A DNA stretch of 64,000 nucleotides, from the NCBI GenBank assembly GCA_945863885.1, contig CAMAZY010000003.1, positions 62,001 to 126,000 of the forward strand, given 5' to 3'. Under the pieces are notes generated by a model. It searched no databases. It was not told the origin of the DNA and saw only the letters and a program-made list of their open reading frames with translations. This document shows positions 23,357 to 31,134 of the stretch, one piece after another. The translations under genes and the position numbers were made by a program. This DNA comes from an uncultured Clostridia bacterium (GTDB lineage: Bacteria > Bacillota > Clostridia > Oscillospirales > Acutalibacteraceae). Each line of letters starts with the position of its first letter. Positions within the stretch are counted from its first letter, which is position 1.

Positions 23357-25543
23357 ATGGCAAACAAAAAAGGCAGGGTTACCATTCCGACCGATATGGA
23401 CGTGGTAAAAGAAACGCTTGAAATTATGGATATCTGGGGCGCAGATGCCATCCGTGACTGTGACGGAACCGAATTTCCGCAGGAGTTGAAGGACGCCGGC
23501 GGAAAGGTGTACGCCACCTACTACACCACCCGTAAAGATAACGAATGGGCAAAGGCAAACCCGGACGAGGTTCAGCAGATGTACATCATGACTCCGTTTC
23601 ACACCGCAACGGAAGACAAGCTCGAAATTCATCTGATGGATCATCTTTATCCCGATATGCTCAAGGTCAACAGCTACGACGATATCACAAGATGGTGGGA
23701 GGTTATCGACCGCACGACCGGTGAGGTTGTCCCGACCGATCATTGGTCGTATGACGAAGAAAGCGGCAATGTCATAATCAGCACAAAGCCGTTTCATGAG
23801 TATACGGTAAGCTTTCTTGCCTATATCATGTGGGATCCCGTACATATGTACAATGCCGTTGTCAACAACTGGGACATCGAGCCGCAGATCACCTTTGACG
23901 TCCGTCAGCCGAAAACAAGGGCGCACTCGATGAAAAGACTGCGCAAATTCCTTGACACGCACGAGTATGTCGATGTTGTACGGTTTACAACGTTCTTTCA
24001 TCAGTTTACGCTTGTGTTTGACGAGCTGGCAAGAGAAAAATTTGTTGACTGGTACGGCTACACCGCCTCCGTCAGCCCCTATATTTTAGAGCAGTTCGAA
24101 AAAGAGGTCGGCTATCCGTTCCGCCCCGAATTCATCATCGATCAGGGCTATATGAACAACACCTACCGCATTCCCTCGAAAGAGTTCAAGGACTTTCAGG
24201 CTTTCCAGAGACGGGAGGTCGCAAAGCTTGCCAAGGAAATGGTTGACATCGTTCATGAATACGGCAAGGAAGCAATGATGTTCATGGGCGACCACTGGAT
24301 CGGCATGGAGCCGTTCATGGAGGAATTTGAATCCATCGGTCTTGATGCAGTTGTCGGAAGTGTCGGCAACGGCGCAACCCTCCGCCTTTTCAGCGATATC
24401 AAGGGCGTAAAATATACCGAAGGACGCTTTTTGCCCTACTTCTTCCCCGATGTTTTCCACGAGGGCGGCGACCCGATCGCCGAAGCCAAGGTCAATTGGG
24501 TAACGGCAAGAAGAGCCATTCTCAGAAGCCCGATTTCCCGTATCGGCTACGGCGGCTATCTTAAGCTTGCGCTTCAGTTCCCCGATTTTGTTGACTATAT
24601 CAAAGACGTCTGCGACGAGTTCCGTACGCTTTACGACAACATCTGCGGCGTAACACCCTACTGCGTCAAGAAAGTTGCTGTTCTCAACTGTTGGGGCAAA
24701 ATGCGTGCCTGGGGCAACCACATGGTGCATCATGCGCTTTATTACAGACAGAACTATTCCTATTTCGGCATCATCGAAGCCTTAAGCGGCGCACCCTTTG
24801 ATGTAAAATTCATCAGCTTTGACGACATGAAAAAAGACCCGAAGCTTCTTGACAATTTCGATGTTATCATCAATGTCGGCGACGCCGATACCGCACAGTC
24901 GGGCGGCGAATACTGGGCAGATGAAGAAATTCTCACCGCTGTGAGAAGATTTGTCTACAACGGCGGCGGCTTCATCGGTGTCGGGGAACCGGCGGCGCAT
25001 CAATGGCAAGGCAAGTTCTTCCAGCTTGACGACATTCTCGGCGTTGAAAGAGAAAACGGCTTAACCTTAAACACTCGCCGCTACAACACCGAGGAGCACA
25101 GAGATCACTTTATTCTTGCCGACGCCGACGGTGAAGTCGATTTCGGCGAGGGCAAGAAAAACATTGTTGCGCTTGACGGTACGACCGTTCTGATTCAGAC
25201 AGCCACCGAGCTTCCGTTTGCGGTCAGACACGCCGAAGAGGTTCAGATGGCGGTAAGAGAATTCGGAAAGGGCCGTGGCGTTTACATCAGCGGACTTCCC
25301 TACTCGTTCAAAAACAGCCGTGTGCTGTACCGTGCGATTCTCTGGAGTGCTTCGGCGGAAGACGAGCTTTATCGCTGGTACTCAACGAACTATAATGTCG
25401 AGGTACACGCCTACGTCAAAAACGGCAAGTACTGCGTTGTCAACAACACCTACGAGCCGCAGGACACGACCGTTTATGTCGGCGACGGCACAAGCATCAA
25501 TCTTCACTTAGAAGCGAACGAAATCAAGTGGTATCAGATTTAA
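23357..25543 (+). CDS. GH112 phosphorylase (1,3-beta-galactosyl-N-acetylhexosamine phosphorylase family)
   Basis: 728 residues, full length for GH112. It phosphorolyses a beta-galactoside to galactose 1-phosphate: galacto-N-biose and lacto-N-biose in most members, galactosyl-1,4-rhamnose in others. N-terminus KKGRVTIPTDMDVVKETLEIMDIWGADAIRDCDGTEFP is diagnostic; the TIM barrel shows FMGDHWIGMEPF with the catalytic Asp-type residues and GSVGNGATLR; a glutamine amidotransferase-like middle domain (FIGVGEPAAHQWQGKFFQLDDILGVERE) and a small C-terminal beta domain follow. No signal peptide, so the disaccharide is taken up first. Mucin or milk-glycan use fits a gut organism; which substrate cannot be told here. 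Confidence 0.95.
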   Translation: MANKKGRVTIPTDMDVVKETLEIMDIWGADAIRDCDGTEFPQELKDAGGKVYATYYTTRKDNEWAKANPDEVQQMYIMTPFHTATEDKLEIHLMDHLYPDMLKVNSYDDITRWWEVIDRTTGEVVPTDHWSYDEESGNVIISTKPFHEYTVSFLAYIMWDPVHMYNAVVNNWDIEPQITFDVRQPKTRAHSMKRLRKFLDTHEYVDVVRFTTFFHQFTLVFDELAREKFVDWYGYTASVSPYILEQFEKEVGYPFRPEFIIDQGYMNNTYRIPSKEFKDFQAFQRREVAKLAKEMVDIVHEYGKEAMMFMGDHWIGMEPFMEEFESIGLDAVVGSVGNGATLRLFSDIKGVKYTEGRFLPYFFPDVFHEGGDPIAEAKVNWVTARRAILRSPISRIGYGGYLKLALQFPDFVDYIKDVCDEFRTLYDNICGVTPYCVKKVAVLNCWGKMRAWGNHMVHHALYYRQNYSYFGIIEALSGAPFDVKFISFDDMKKDPKLLDNFDVIINVGDADTAQSGGEYWADEEILTAVRRFVYNGGGFIGVGEPAAHQWQGKFFQLDDILGVERENGLTLNTRRYNTEEHRDHFILADADGEVDFGEGKKNIVALDGTTVLIQTATELPFAVRHAEEVQMAVREFGKGRGVYISGLPYSFKNSRVLYRAILWSASAEDELYRWYSTNYNVEVHAYVKNGKYCVVNNTYEPQDTTVYVGDGTSINLHLEANEIKWYQI

Positions 25544-25557
25544 GAGATAAGTAAGTA

Positions 25558-25618
25558 CGGCTGTAAAGCTTGCCTGAACCGGATTCGGTACATCGGCAGC
25601 TTTACAGCCGGTTTTTCT
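25558..25618 (+). terminator. Terminator of the GH112 operon
   Basis: CGGCTGTAAAGCT...GCC / GGC...AGCTTTACAGCCG, a 13-bp outer stem, followed by TTTTTCTTTTTTGG. It also separates this operon from the convergent dpa genes. Confidence 0.9.
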
Positions 25619-25633
25619 TTTTTGGTTTGCGGC

Positions 25634-26206
25634 TTATAACAAAATCGGTTCAAGCTGTCTGCCTTCAACCGCCGCCATCGCCGCAGGCAGCGTCTTTTCA
25701 AAGTCACAGACAACCGAAAACGGCTTCTTTTCATAATCGTCCTGCTTCATCGGGATAAAGAAGAAATGACGATAGGCTAACAGTGTGCCGATACTTTTAG
25801 CGCTGATGCGCAGTGCGTCGTTTGTCGAAACGCCGATCAGCACCGGCCGCTTGTTTCTCAGATGTGACTTGACCGCAAGCGTAACGGGCGTATCGTATAT
25901 GCCCGCCGCCAACTTTCCGAGGGTGTTGCCCGTACAGGGAGACACAATCAGAAGATCGAACATCTTTTTCGGTCCGATCGGCTCTGCGTCTTCAATCGTT
26001 GCGATGACTTCGTTTCCCGTTATTTCTTCCGCCCGTTTGATAAAATCTTCCGCTTTCCCGAATCGGGTGTCGGTCAGAAAGGCATAATAGGACATGATCA
26101 CCTGCGTTTTAATTCCCGAAGCGACAAGCTTTTCAAGCTGTCGGAACGACTTTTCAAACGTACAAAACGACCCGGTCAGCGCATAGCCGAAGCAAAGATC
26201 AGACAT
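25634..26206 (-). CDS. dpaB: Dipicolinate synthase subunit B (flavoprotein)
   Basis: Flavoprotein subunit of the enzyme that makes dipicolinic acid for the spore core in the mother cell. Start at 26206 behind GGGGAGGAAA gives MSDLCFGYALTGSFCTFEKSFRQLEKL, the typical Cys-region of the flavoprotein fold; later DLLIVSPCTGNTLGKLAAGIYDTPVTLAVKSHLRNKRPVLIGVSTNDAL is characteristic. It overlaps the end of dpaA by 8 bases. Confidence 0.95.
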   Translation of the reverse strand: MSDLCFGYALTGSFCTFEKSFRQLEKLVASGIKTQVIMSYYAFLTDTRFGKAEDFIKRAEEITGNEVIATIEDAEPIGPKKMFDLLIVSPCTGNTLGKLAAGIYDTPVTLAVKSHLRNKRPVLIGVSTNDALRISAKSIGTLLAYRHFFFIPMKQDDYEKKPFSVVCDFEKTLPAAMAAVEGRQLEPILL

Positions 26207-27050
26207 TTTCCTCCCCTCCGGTTTCAAAAAGTCGATTTCTTATCGAGCGATAAATCGCCTCAGCCGCAGACGTACCGCAGTATTTTCCCGGAAGCGATGG
26301 TGCTGGCAGATACTGCTTTTTCAGTTTTTCAAAGTACTCCGGCTTAGCCCCGTACGGCTTTGACGCAAGCTCAAGGTAAAGGGCACTGTCTTTCATTAAG
26401 CCGATTTCCCGTTCACAAAAGACATGAGCCGGCACAGTGTTGAAGATAAAATCGAAAATCCGGATAACCGACCCGAGGTCATAAATATCGAGCACCTTGT
26501 ACCCCAACGCATAAGCGGTTGCCTTTTGCGCTTCGTTTCTTGCGGCGACGTAGACATCAAGACCGACACGGCTCAGCAGTTCGGCTGTCGCCCTTGCCAC
26601 CCGTCCGAAGCCGGTGACAAGTGCTCTCTTTCCGACGAGATACTCATCTGTGTTGTCAAGTGTCAGCCGCAGGGCACACTGTGCCGTCAGAAAGGCGTTC
26701 CGGCTTTTAAACGCTTCGTCGGTATAGTAATCGAAATACGGTATGTTCCTTTCATCAAGCTTCGTTTTCAAATTCTCCCGTATGATTCCGGCAAACAGCA
26801 TCTTCCTTTCATCAAGTCCGTCAATAACCCTTGCAAGAGGTATTGTAAGTTCGCTTTTGTCGGAATAAACTTTGTTTCCGTCCCGACTTACCGGAAGCGG
26901 AAGCATAACCGCCTGCGCTTTTTTTATAGCCGAATCAAGCTTCATCGCCTGCTCCGGTTCGGTGATACTTTCAACGTCGTATTGATCTGATTCAAAAAGC
27001 TTTTTCATCTTCCTTTGCCTTTCGTCACCGCCTAAAATCAGTATTCTCAT
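26199..27050 (-). CDS. dpaA: Dipicolinate synthase subunit A
   Basis: NAD-dependent subunit of dipicolinate synthase (SpoVFA). 283 residues; N-terminal MRILILGGDERQRKMKKLF and a second Rossmann region (RALVTGFGRVARATAELLSRVGLDVYVAARN) as in the family. Normally transcribed by sigma-K in the mother cell; I cannot point to a certain sigma-K promoter here. Together with dpaB and spoVT it shows the organism forms endospores. Confidence 0.95.
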   Translation of the reverse strand: MRILILGGDERQRKMKKLFESDQYDVESITEPEQAMKLDSAIKKAQAVMLPLPVSRDGNKVYSDKSELTIPLARVIDGLDERKMLFAGIIRENLKTKLDERNIPYFDYYTDEAFKSRNAFLTAQCALRLTLDNTDEYLVGKRALVTGFGRVARATAELLSRVGLDVYVAARNEAQKATAYALGYKVLDIYDLGSVIRIFDFIFNTVPAHVFCEREIGLMKDSALYLELASKPYGAKPEYFEKLKKQYLPAPSLPGKYCGTSAAEAIYRSIRNRLFETGGEENV

Positions 27051-27123
27051 AACCTATGCCTCCCCAATTAGCAGCAATACATCTTATGCGCAAAAAGAAT
27101 AGTTGTGAATTTTCCGAAAAAGG

Positions 27124-27152
27124 TTTACTATTCCGGCTTTTTGCAATATAAT
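27124..27152 (+). promoter_or_regulatory. Promoter of murC
   Basis: -35 TTTACT (27124-27129), 17-base spacer, -10 TATAAT (27147-27152). The expected start point near 27159 puts the whole repeat element (27169-27232) into the 5' untranslated region. Confidence 0.75.
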
Positions 27153-27168
27153 AATGGGTAAGCAATAA

Positions 27169-27232
27169 GCAAGCTCTAAGAACTCAGGCGTTTGGCATTT
27201 TGACGCATGCCGGGACGTTGTTAGAGGTTGCC
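27169..27232 (+). repeat. Leader-type structured element, copy 2 (compact form), before murC
   Basis: 64 bases: AGCAAGCTCTAA ... GGCGTTTGGCAT, a short loop, ATGCCGGGACG ... TTAGAGGTTGCC. The outer arms and the inner GGCAT/ATGCC pair, giving a long irregular hairpin. Shared segments with copy 1 (9890-10051): GCAAGCTCTAA, GGCGTTTGGCAT, ATGCCGGGA and TTAGAGGTTGCC. It ends 10 bases before the murC Shine-Dalgarno. Confidence 0.7.
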
Positions 27233-27255
27233 GATAAAAATCAGGGGTGAATTTC

Positions 27256-28632
27256 ATGTACGAAATTGATGATATTTTAAAGAAAATCAAACACATTCAT
27301 TTTATCGGTATCGGCGGCTCGGGAATGTGTCCGCTTGCCGAAATTTTACATAACAAGGGCTACCTCATTACCGGCTCGGACAACAATCCCGGCGACAACA
27401 TCGACAAGCTCCGCTCACTCGGTATCAAGGTCACCATGGGGCAAAAGGCGGAAAACATTGAGGGAGCGGAAATGATTGTTTACACCGCCGCCCTTTTAAG
27501 CGACAACCCGGAGCTTTGCGCCGCCAAAGCAAGCGGTATTCCGACCTTTGAACGCTCGAAGCTTTTCGGCGCCGTCACAAGAAAGTATTCAAACTGCATC
27601 GGCGTTTGCGGAACCCACGGCAAAACCACCGTCACCTCCATGCTCACGCAGGTTCTCATCATGGCCGACAAGGATCCGACAGCGGTTATCGGCGGAAAGC
27701 TTCCGCTGATTGACAGCCACGGCAGAACGGGCAACACCGAAACCATGGTTTGTGAAGCGTGCGAATTCGTCGATACGTTTCTTGACCTTTCGCCCGACGT
27801 TGCGGTCATTCTCAACATCGACGAGGATCATCTTGACTACTTCAAAACGCTCGACAACATCATCAAGTCGTTTCATAAGTTTTCGCTTCTGACAACCAAC
27901 ACGCTGATTTTCAACGGCGACGACGAAAACACCTGCAAAGCTGTCGACGGCATCGACAAAGCAAAAATCACGTTCGGATTCAGCGAAAAGAACGACTACT
28001 ATCCCGAAAATATAGCCTATAATCGCGGCTCGTTCGGCGAATTTGACGTCATGTACAAGGGCGAAAAGCTGACAAGACTTTCGCTGAAAATCCCCGGCAA
28101 GCACAACATCTTAAATGCACTTGCCGCCTTTGCCGCCGCCGTCAACGCAGGCTGTACGGCTGACGAGTGCAAAAAAGGAATCGAAAGCTTCACGGGTGCC
28201 GGCAGACGGTTTGAAATTTTGGGTGAAATTAACGGCATCACGATTGCCGACGACTATGCCCACCATCCACATGAGCTGGAAGCGATTCTCAACGCCGTCA
28301 TGAAAATGGGCTATAAGACCGTCTGGGCGGTTTTTCAGCCGTTCACCTATTCGAGAACCAAAATTCTTTTTGACGATTTTGTCCGTGTTCTCGGCATCCC
28401 CGACCGCCTTGTCATGACCGAAATCATGGGTTCGAGAGAGAGAAACACCTATAATATTTACACCAAGGATCTCGCCGACAAGATTCCCGGAAGCGTCTGG
28501 TTCAACACCTTTGAGGAGGTTACGGACTACATTGTCAAAAACGCAGAAAGCGGCGATATCGTCATCACCCTCGGCTGCGGCGACATTTACAAAGCGGCAA
28601 AAATGATCGTCAGGGAGCTTGAAGCAAAGTAA
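27256..28632 (+). CDS. murC: UDP-N-acetylmuramate--L-alanine ligase
   Basis: Adds L-Ala to UDP-MurNAc, the first amino acid step of peptidoglycan precursors. 458 residues from the ATG at 27256 (behind AGGGGTGA; the track's GTG at 27247 is part of that region). Rossmann entry HFIGIGGSGMCPLAEILHNKGYLITGSDNN, ATP loop GVCGTHGKTTVTSML, then ILNIDEDHLDY and the C-terminal domain with FQPFTYSRTKILFDDF. Stands alone in a leader-controlled transcript. Confidence 0.96.
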   Translation: MYEIDDILKKIKHIHFIGIGGSGMCPLAEILHNKGYLITGSDNNPGDNIDKLRSLGIKVTMGQKAENIEGAEMIVYTAALLSDNPELCAAKASGIPTFERSKLFGAVTRKYSNCIGVCGTHGKTTVTSMLTQVLIMADKDPTAVIGGKLPLIDSHGRTGNTETMVCEACEFVDTFLDLSPDVAVILNIDEDHLDYFKTLDNIIKSFHKFSLLTTNTLIFNGDDENTCKAVDGIDKAKITFGFSEKNDYYPENIAYNRGSFGEFDVMYKGEKLTRLSLKIPGKHNILNALAAFAAAVNAGCTADECKKGIESFTGAGRRFEILGEINGITIADDYAHHPHELEAILNAVMKMGYKTVWAVFQPFTYSRTKILFDDFVRVLGIPDRLVMTEIMGSRERNTYNIYTKDLADKIPGSVWFNTFEEVTDYIVKNAESGDIVITLGCGDIYKAAKMIVRELEAK

Positions 28633-28747
28633 AAATTTTCCGGGTATCGGACGCTTTCGCCCGGCAATAATACTAACGGCGAAAGGTTCAAATGCGTTTG
28701 CGGACTTTCCGCCGGAAAACAGCGGGAAGTCCGTTGTTTCGAAAACC

Positions 28748-28776
28748 AAAGGATCGGGTCAGCCGGTCCTTTTTCT
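28748..28776 (+). terminator. Terminator after murC
   Basis: AAAGGAtCgGgtcagcCgGtCCTTT stem followed by TTC; T-rich run present. The ~110 bases between the murC stop and this hairpin contain several alternative inverted repeats (CTTTCGCC/GGCGAAAG, GGACTT/AAGTCC). Confidence 0.7.
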
Positions 28777-28800
28777 GTTTCATTTATATGCTTCACCCTC

Positions 28801-28836
28801 AGAAAAACCACGGCAGAGTCATTTCCCGCCGTGGCC
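28801..28836 (-). terminator. Terminator of spoVT
   Basis: Minus strand CCACGGC / GCCGTGG stem followed by TTTTTCTG, just after the spoVT stop. Confidence 0.85.
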
Positions 28837-28844
28837 TTATCGTT

Positions 28845-29384
28845 TTATTCTTCCATCTGCTTACCCAAGAAGCCCGCCGCAACCTGCACCAGCTTGATTT
28901 CGGTCTGATTGGGCTTATCGCCGCTTCCGTTCGTCAGCACCATCACGGCGCCCATGACGTCGCCCGAACCGATGATCGGATACATCACGCCGACAGCCCG
29001 GTCAAGTCCGTCGCAAAGCAGCATTTCGATTTTTTCGTCGCCTGCAACATAGCCCGTCCGTCTTTCCATATAGCTTTCGATTACGGGCAAAATGCGTTTT
29101 TCCATCACTTCTTTTTTCGGGATTCCCGCCGACGCAATAACATGGTCACGGTCACAGATAATCGCCGGAAGACCGGTCGAACGGTTCAGAACTTCGACGT
29201 ACTGCTTGGTATACGGTCCGAGTTCACCGAGCGGTGAGTACTTTTTGAAAATCACTTCGCCGTCGGCATCGGTGTAAATCTCTAACGGGTCGCCTTCTCT
29301 GATACGCATTGTCCGGCGGATCTCTTTCGGAATCACAACCCGTCCGAGGTCGTCAATGCGTCTGACTATTCCTGTTGCTTTCAT
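28845..29384 (-). CDS. spoVT: Stage V sporulation protein T
   Basis: Forespore transcription regulator that tunes sigma-G genes. Start at 29384 behind AAAGGAGATTACGAT gives MKATGIVRRIDDLGRVVIPKEIRRTMRIREGDPLEIY, the AbrB-type swapped-hairpin DNA-binding domain; a GAF-like domain follows (residues ~55-178, including VLNRSTGLPAIICDRDHVIASAG and AVGVMYPIIGSGDVMGAV). 179 residues, full length. Single-gene transcript. Confidence 0.95.
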   Translation of the reverse strand: MKATGIVRRIDDLGRVVIPKEIRRTMRIREGDPLEIYTDADGEVIFKKYSPLGELGPYTKQYVEVLNRSTGLPAIICDRDHVIASAGIPKKEVMEKRILPVIESYMERRTGYVAGDEKIEMLLCDGLDRAVGVMYPIIGSGDVMGAVMVLTNGSGDKPNQTEIKLVQVAAGFLGKQMEE

Positions 29385-29507
29385 ATCGTAATCTCCTTTG
29401 AAATCATATCGCACATCTATTATCTGTAAACAAAGGAGATTTATACTGAAAAACTGTCATTTCGGGAAGGTAGTTTAGTATGAAGCCGGATATGCATTTT
29501 TTCCTGT

Positions 29508-29682
29508 TCAGTCATTCTTATTTTGCTTAGCAAGCATGATGTCTTTCCAATCCGAAACATCGCATTGATCATCATAATTACTACCGACCGCTACCACTGT
29601 CCCGTCTCATTTCAGTCCGACCGTGTGATATTCTCCCGACGCAACGGCAACAATGTCCGTCCAATTTTATGATCCATAAAAT
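29508..29682 (-). pseudogene. Remnant of an RCC1-repeat protein
   Basis: Minus-strand reading from 29663 gives WTDIVAVASGEYHTVGLK, a stop, then DGTVVAVGSNYDDQCDVSDWKDIM, i.e. an almost complete RCC1 (beta-propeller) repeat interrupted by TGA in the codon where Ser/Asn is usual. An ATG at 29682 with AAGGTGAT before it lies in another frame, so both a frameshift and a stop separate it from the repeat. Bacterial RCC1 proteins are usually secreted or surface proteins with many such repeats; the rest is gone. Confidence 0.7.
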
Positions 29683-29771
29683 CACCTTACTTATTATAAT
29701 AAGGATATTGTAATACGATTGTAATTTATAGTCAAAAAAAAAGCAGTAGCCTTTCAAATACAAAAATATCT

Positions 29772-29812
29772 AATTATGCGGAAATCACAGATTTATATTG
29801 ACAAATTATGCG
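29772..29812 (+). repeat. Direct repeat AATTATGCG before the XRE gene
   Basis: AATTATGCG occurs at 29772-29780 and again at 29804-29812, 32 bases apart, i.e. about three helical turns. The second copy is inside the promoter spacer, so these are candidate binding sites for the XRE regulator they precede. Confidence 0.5.
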
Positions 29813-29826
29813 ACAAGTATTATACT
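29798..29826 (+). promoter_or_regulatory. Promoter of the XRE-ImmA operon
   Basis: -35 TTGACA (29798-29803), 17-base spacer, -10 TATACT (29821-29826), a strong sigma-A promoter about 60 bases before the ATG. Confidence 0.8.
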
Positions 29827-29887
29827 CTTATTATCAAATTGATTAACTTTTATTATTACCAATTTATTAAACGAAGGAGCGTTTGGA

Positions 29888-30433
29888 ATGAATCATGACG
29901 GAAGTTGGAACCTGACAAAATCCGAGCAGGAAATGTATATCAACGACCTTACCGAAAACCTGGCTTCTTTGAGAGCGAAAATCGGAATTTCTCAAGGCGA
30001 TCTTGCAAACCTCATCGGAGTATCAAGGCAAACGTATTCCTCTATTGAAACGGGAAGCAGACCGATGTTGTGGGGCACATATCTTTCGCTCCTGTTTTTC
30101 TTTTATTGCAACTCGGTTTCACGGAAAATGCTTAAAGATTCGGGCATATTCCCGAAAGAATTATTGGAAACCTTCAATTACGGAGAGCCCTTATCGGTAA
30201 TGGATGGACTCGCAGGAATCCCCGAAGAAATCACGGAAAAGCTCGACAAGGCAGCTTACCAATCGATCAGAACCGTTGTCATGCTGGAATACGCACGGTG
30301 TACCCAGCTTCCCGGCGAGGCTGTTGTCAAATCGTTTGACGGCGTTTCTTTCCGGGAACCGCAGCACAACGAAAAAGTAGCAAAAGCATTGAAAGCCATA
30401 AAAGAAAGCAGGCAAAAGAATGACGAACAGTGA
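29888..30433 (+). CDS. XRE family HTH regulator
   Basis: 181 residues. Helix-turn-helix at residues ~21-62: LTENLASLRAKIGISQGDLANLIGVSRQTYSSIETGSRPMLWGTYLSLL, a standard Cro/C1 domain. The remaining ~110 residues are helical and not assigned (WGTYLSLLFFFYCNSVSRKML is conserved-looking and hydrophobic but short). Its stop lies 14 bases inside the next gene, a metallopeptidase; XRE-ImmA pairs usually work as repressor and the protease that removes it. Confidence 0.9.
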   Translation: MNHDGSWNLTKSEQEMYINDLTENLASLRAKIGISQGDLANLIGVSRQTYSSIETGSRPMLWGTYLSLLFFFYCNSVSRKMLKDSGIFPKELLETFNYGEPLSVMDGLAGIPEEITEKLDKAAYQSIRTVVMLEYARCTQLPGEAVVKSFDGVSFREPQHNEKVAKALKAIKESRQKNDEQ

Positions 30434-31091
30434 AATCGGACAAAAAGTAAAACAGTTTCTTGAATCCTCGCACCTGCAAAACAATGACTATCCGTCTTTG
30501 ATTAAAGCTGTTGAAGAACTGGGATACACTGTCATTGAATTCAATTCCTCCTACAATGACGAAAACACGCAAACCGTTCTGGAGGAACTGAATTTATCGG
30601 CTTTTATCAAGAAATCGAAAGGGTTTACCTATTCTTTCGACGAGTATCGGCTGATATTTATCAACGAGTCGCTGTCGAAACATGAAAAGCAAATTGTGCT
30701 GTCCCATGAAATCGGACATATCGTATGCGGCCATCTCATATCAAGCCCCGCCAACAGTCAGAATGTTCAGGAAGAATATGAAGCAAATGAATTCTCTCAT
30801 CAGCTTTTGAATCCGTCGAAAAAAGTCAGATTCTCCGTATTTACATACAAACATAAAAAAGCAATCATCGCAGCGGTTCTTGCGATCGTCCTTGTATTAA
30901 GCAGTACGGGAATCGTCCTGACTGTACAAAAGCAAAGAAGCTATTACGGTGAGTATTATGTTACATCGGCCGGGAAAAAATATCATGAAAAAAACTGTAT
31001 TTTTGTGAAGAATAAGACCAATGTCCGGCGGCTGACCAAGGACGAATTCAACTCCGGCGAATATGAGGCCTGCGAAATCTGTTTGCCGTAA
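30420..31091 (+). CDS. Membrane-anchored ImmA/IrrE-type metallopeptidase
   Basis: 223 residues. N-terminal ImmA/IrrE (M78) domain with the zinc motif HEIGH (96-100) and the third ligand Glu in EEYEANEFSHQLL (~121). Unlike ordinary ImmA it continues through one membrane span (~148-169, AIIAAVLAIVLVLSSTGIVL) into an exported domain of ~50 residues with YHEKNC ... YEACEIC at the end, a pattern like small metal- or cysteine-binding modules (TSxGxKYHxxxC...CxxC). With the peptidase inside and the Cys module outside, this looks like a one-protein transmembrane sensor-protease acting on the XRE repressor. Function inferred from architecture and pairing. Confidence 0.88.
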   Translation: MTNSEIGQKVKQFLESSHLQNNDYPSLIKAVEELGYTVIEFNSSYNDENTQTVLEELNLSAFIKKSKGFTYSFDEYRLIFINESLSKHEKQIVLSHEIGHIVCGHLISSPANSQNVQEEYEANEFSHQLLNPSKKVRFSVFTYKHKKAIIAAVLAIVLVLSSTGIVLTVQKQRSYYGEYYVTSAGKKYHEKNCIFVKNKTNVRRLTKDEFNSGEYEACEICLP

Positions 31092-31134
31092 GAGTCTGAA
31101 GAAAAAAGGGTAACTGACGGGTTTGTCCCGTTTT

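Larger units (their letters stand above)
29385..29887. other. Gene-poor region between spoVT and the XRE regulator
   Basis: 503 bases. It contains the spoVT upstream region on the left, a broken RCC1-like fragment (29508-29663, minus), AT-rich sequence with nothing recognisable (29664-29770), then direct repeats and the promoter for the XRE-ImmA pair. Confidence 0.65.
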
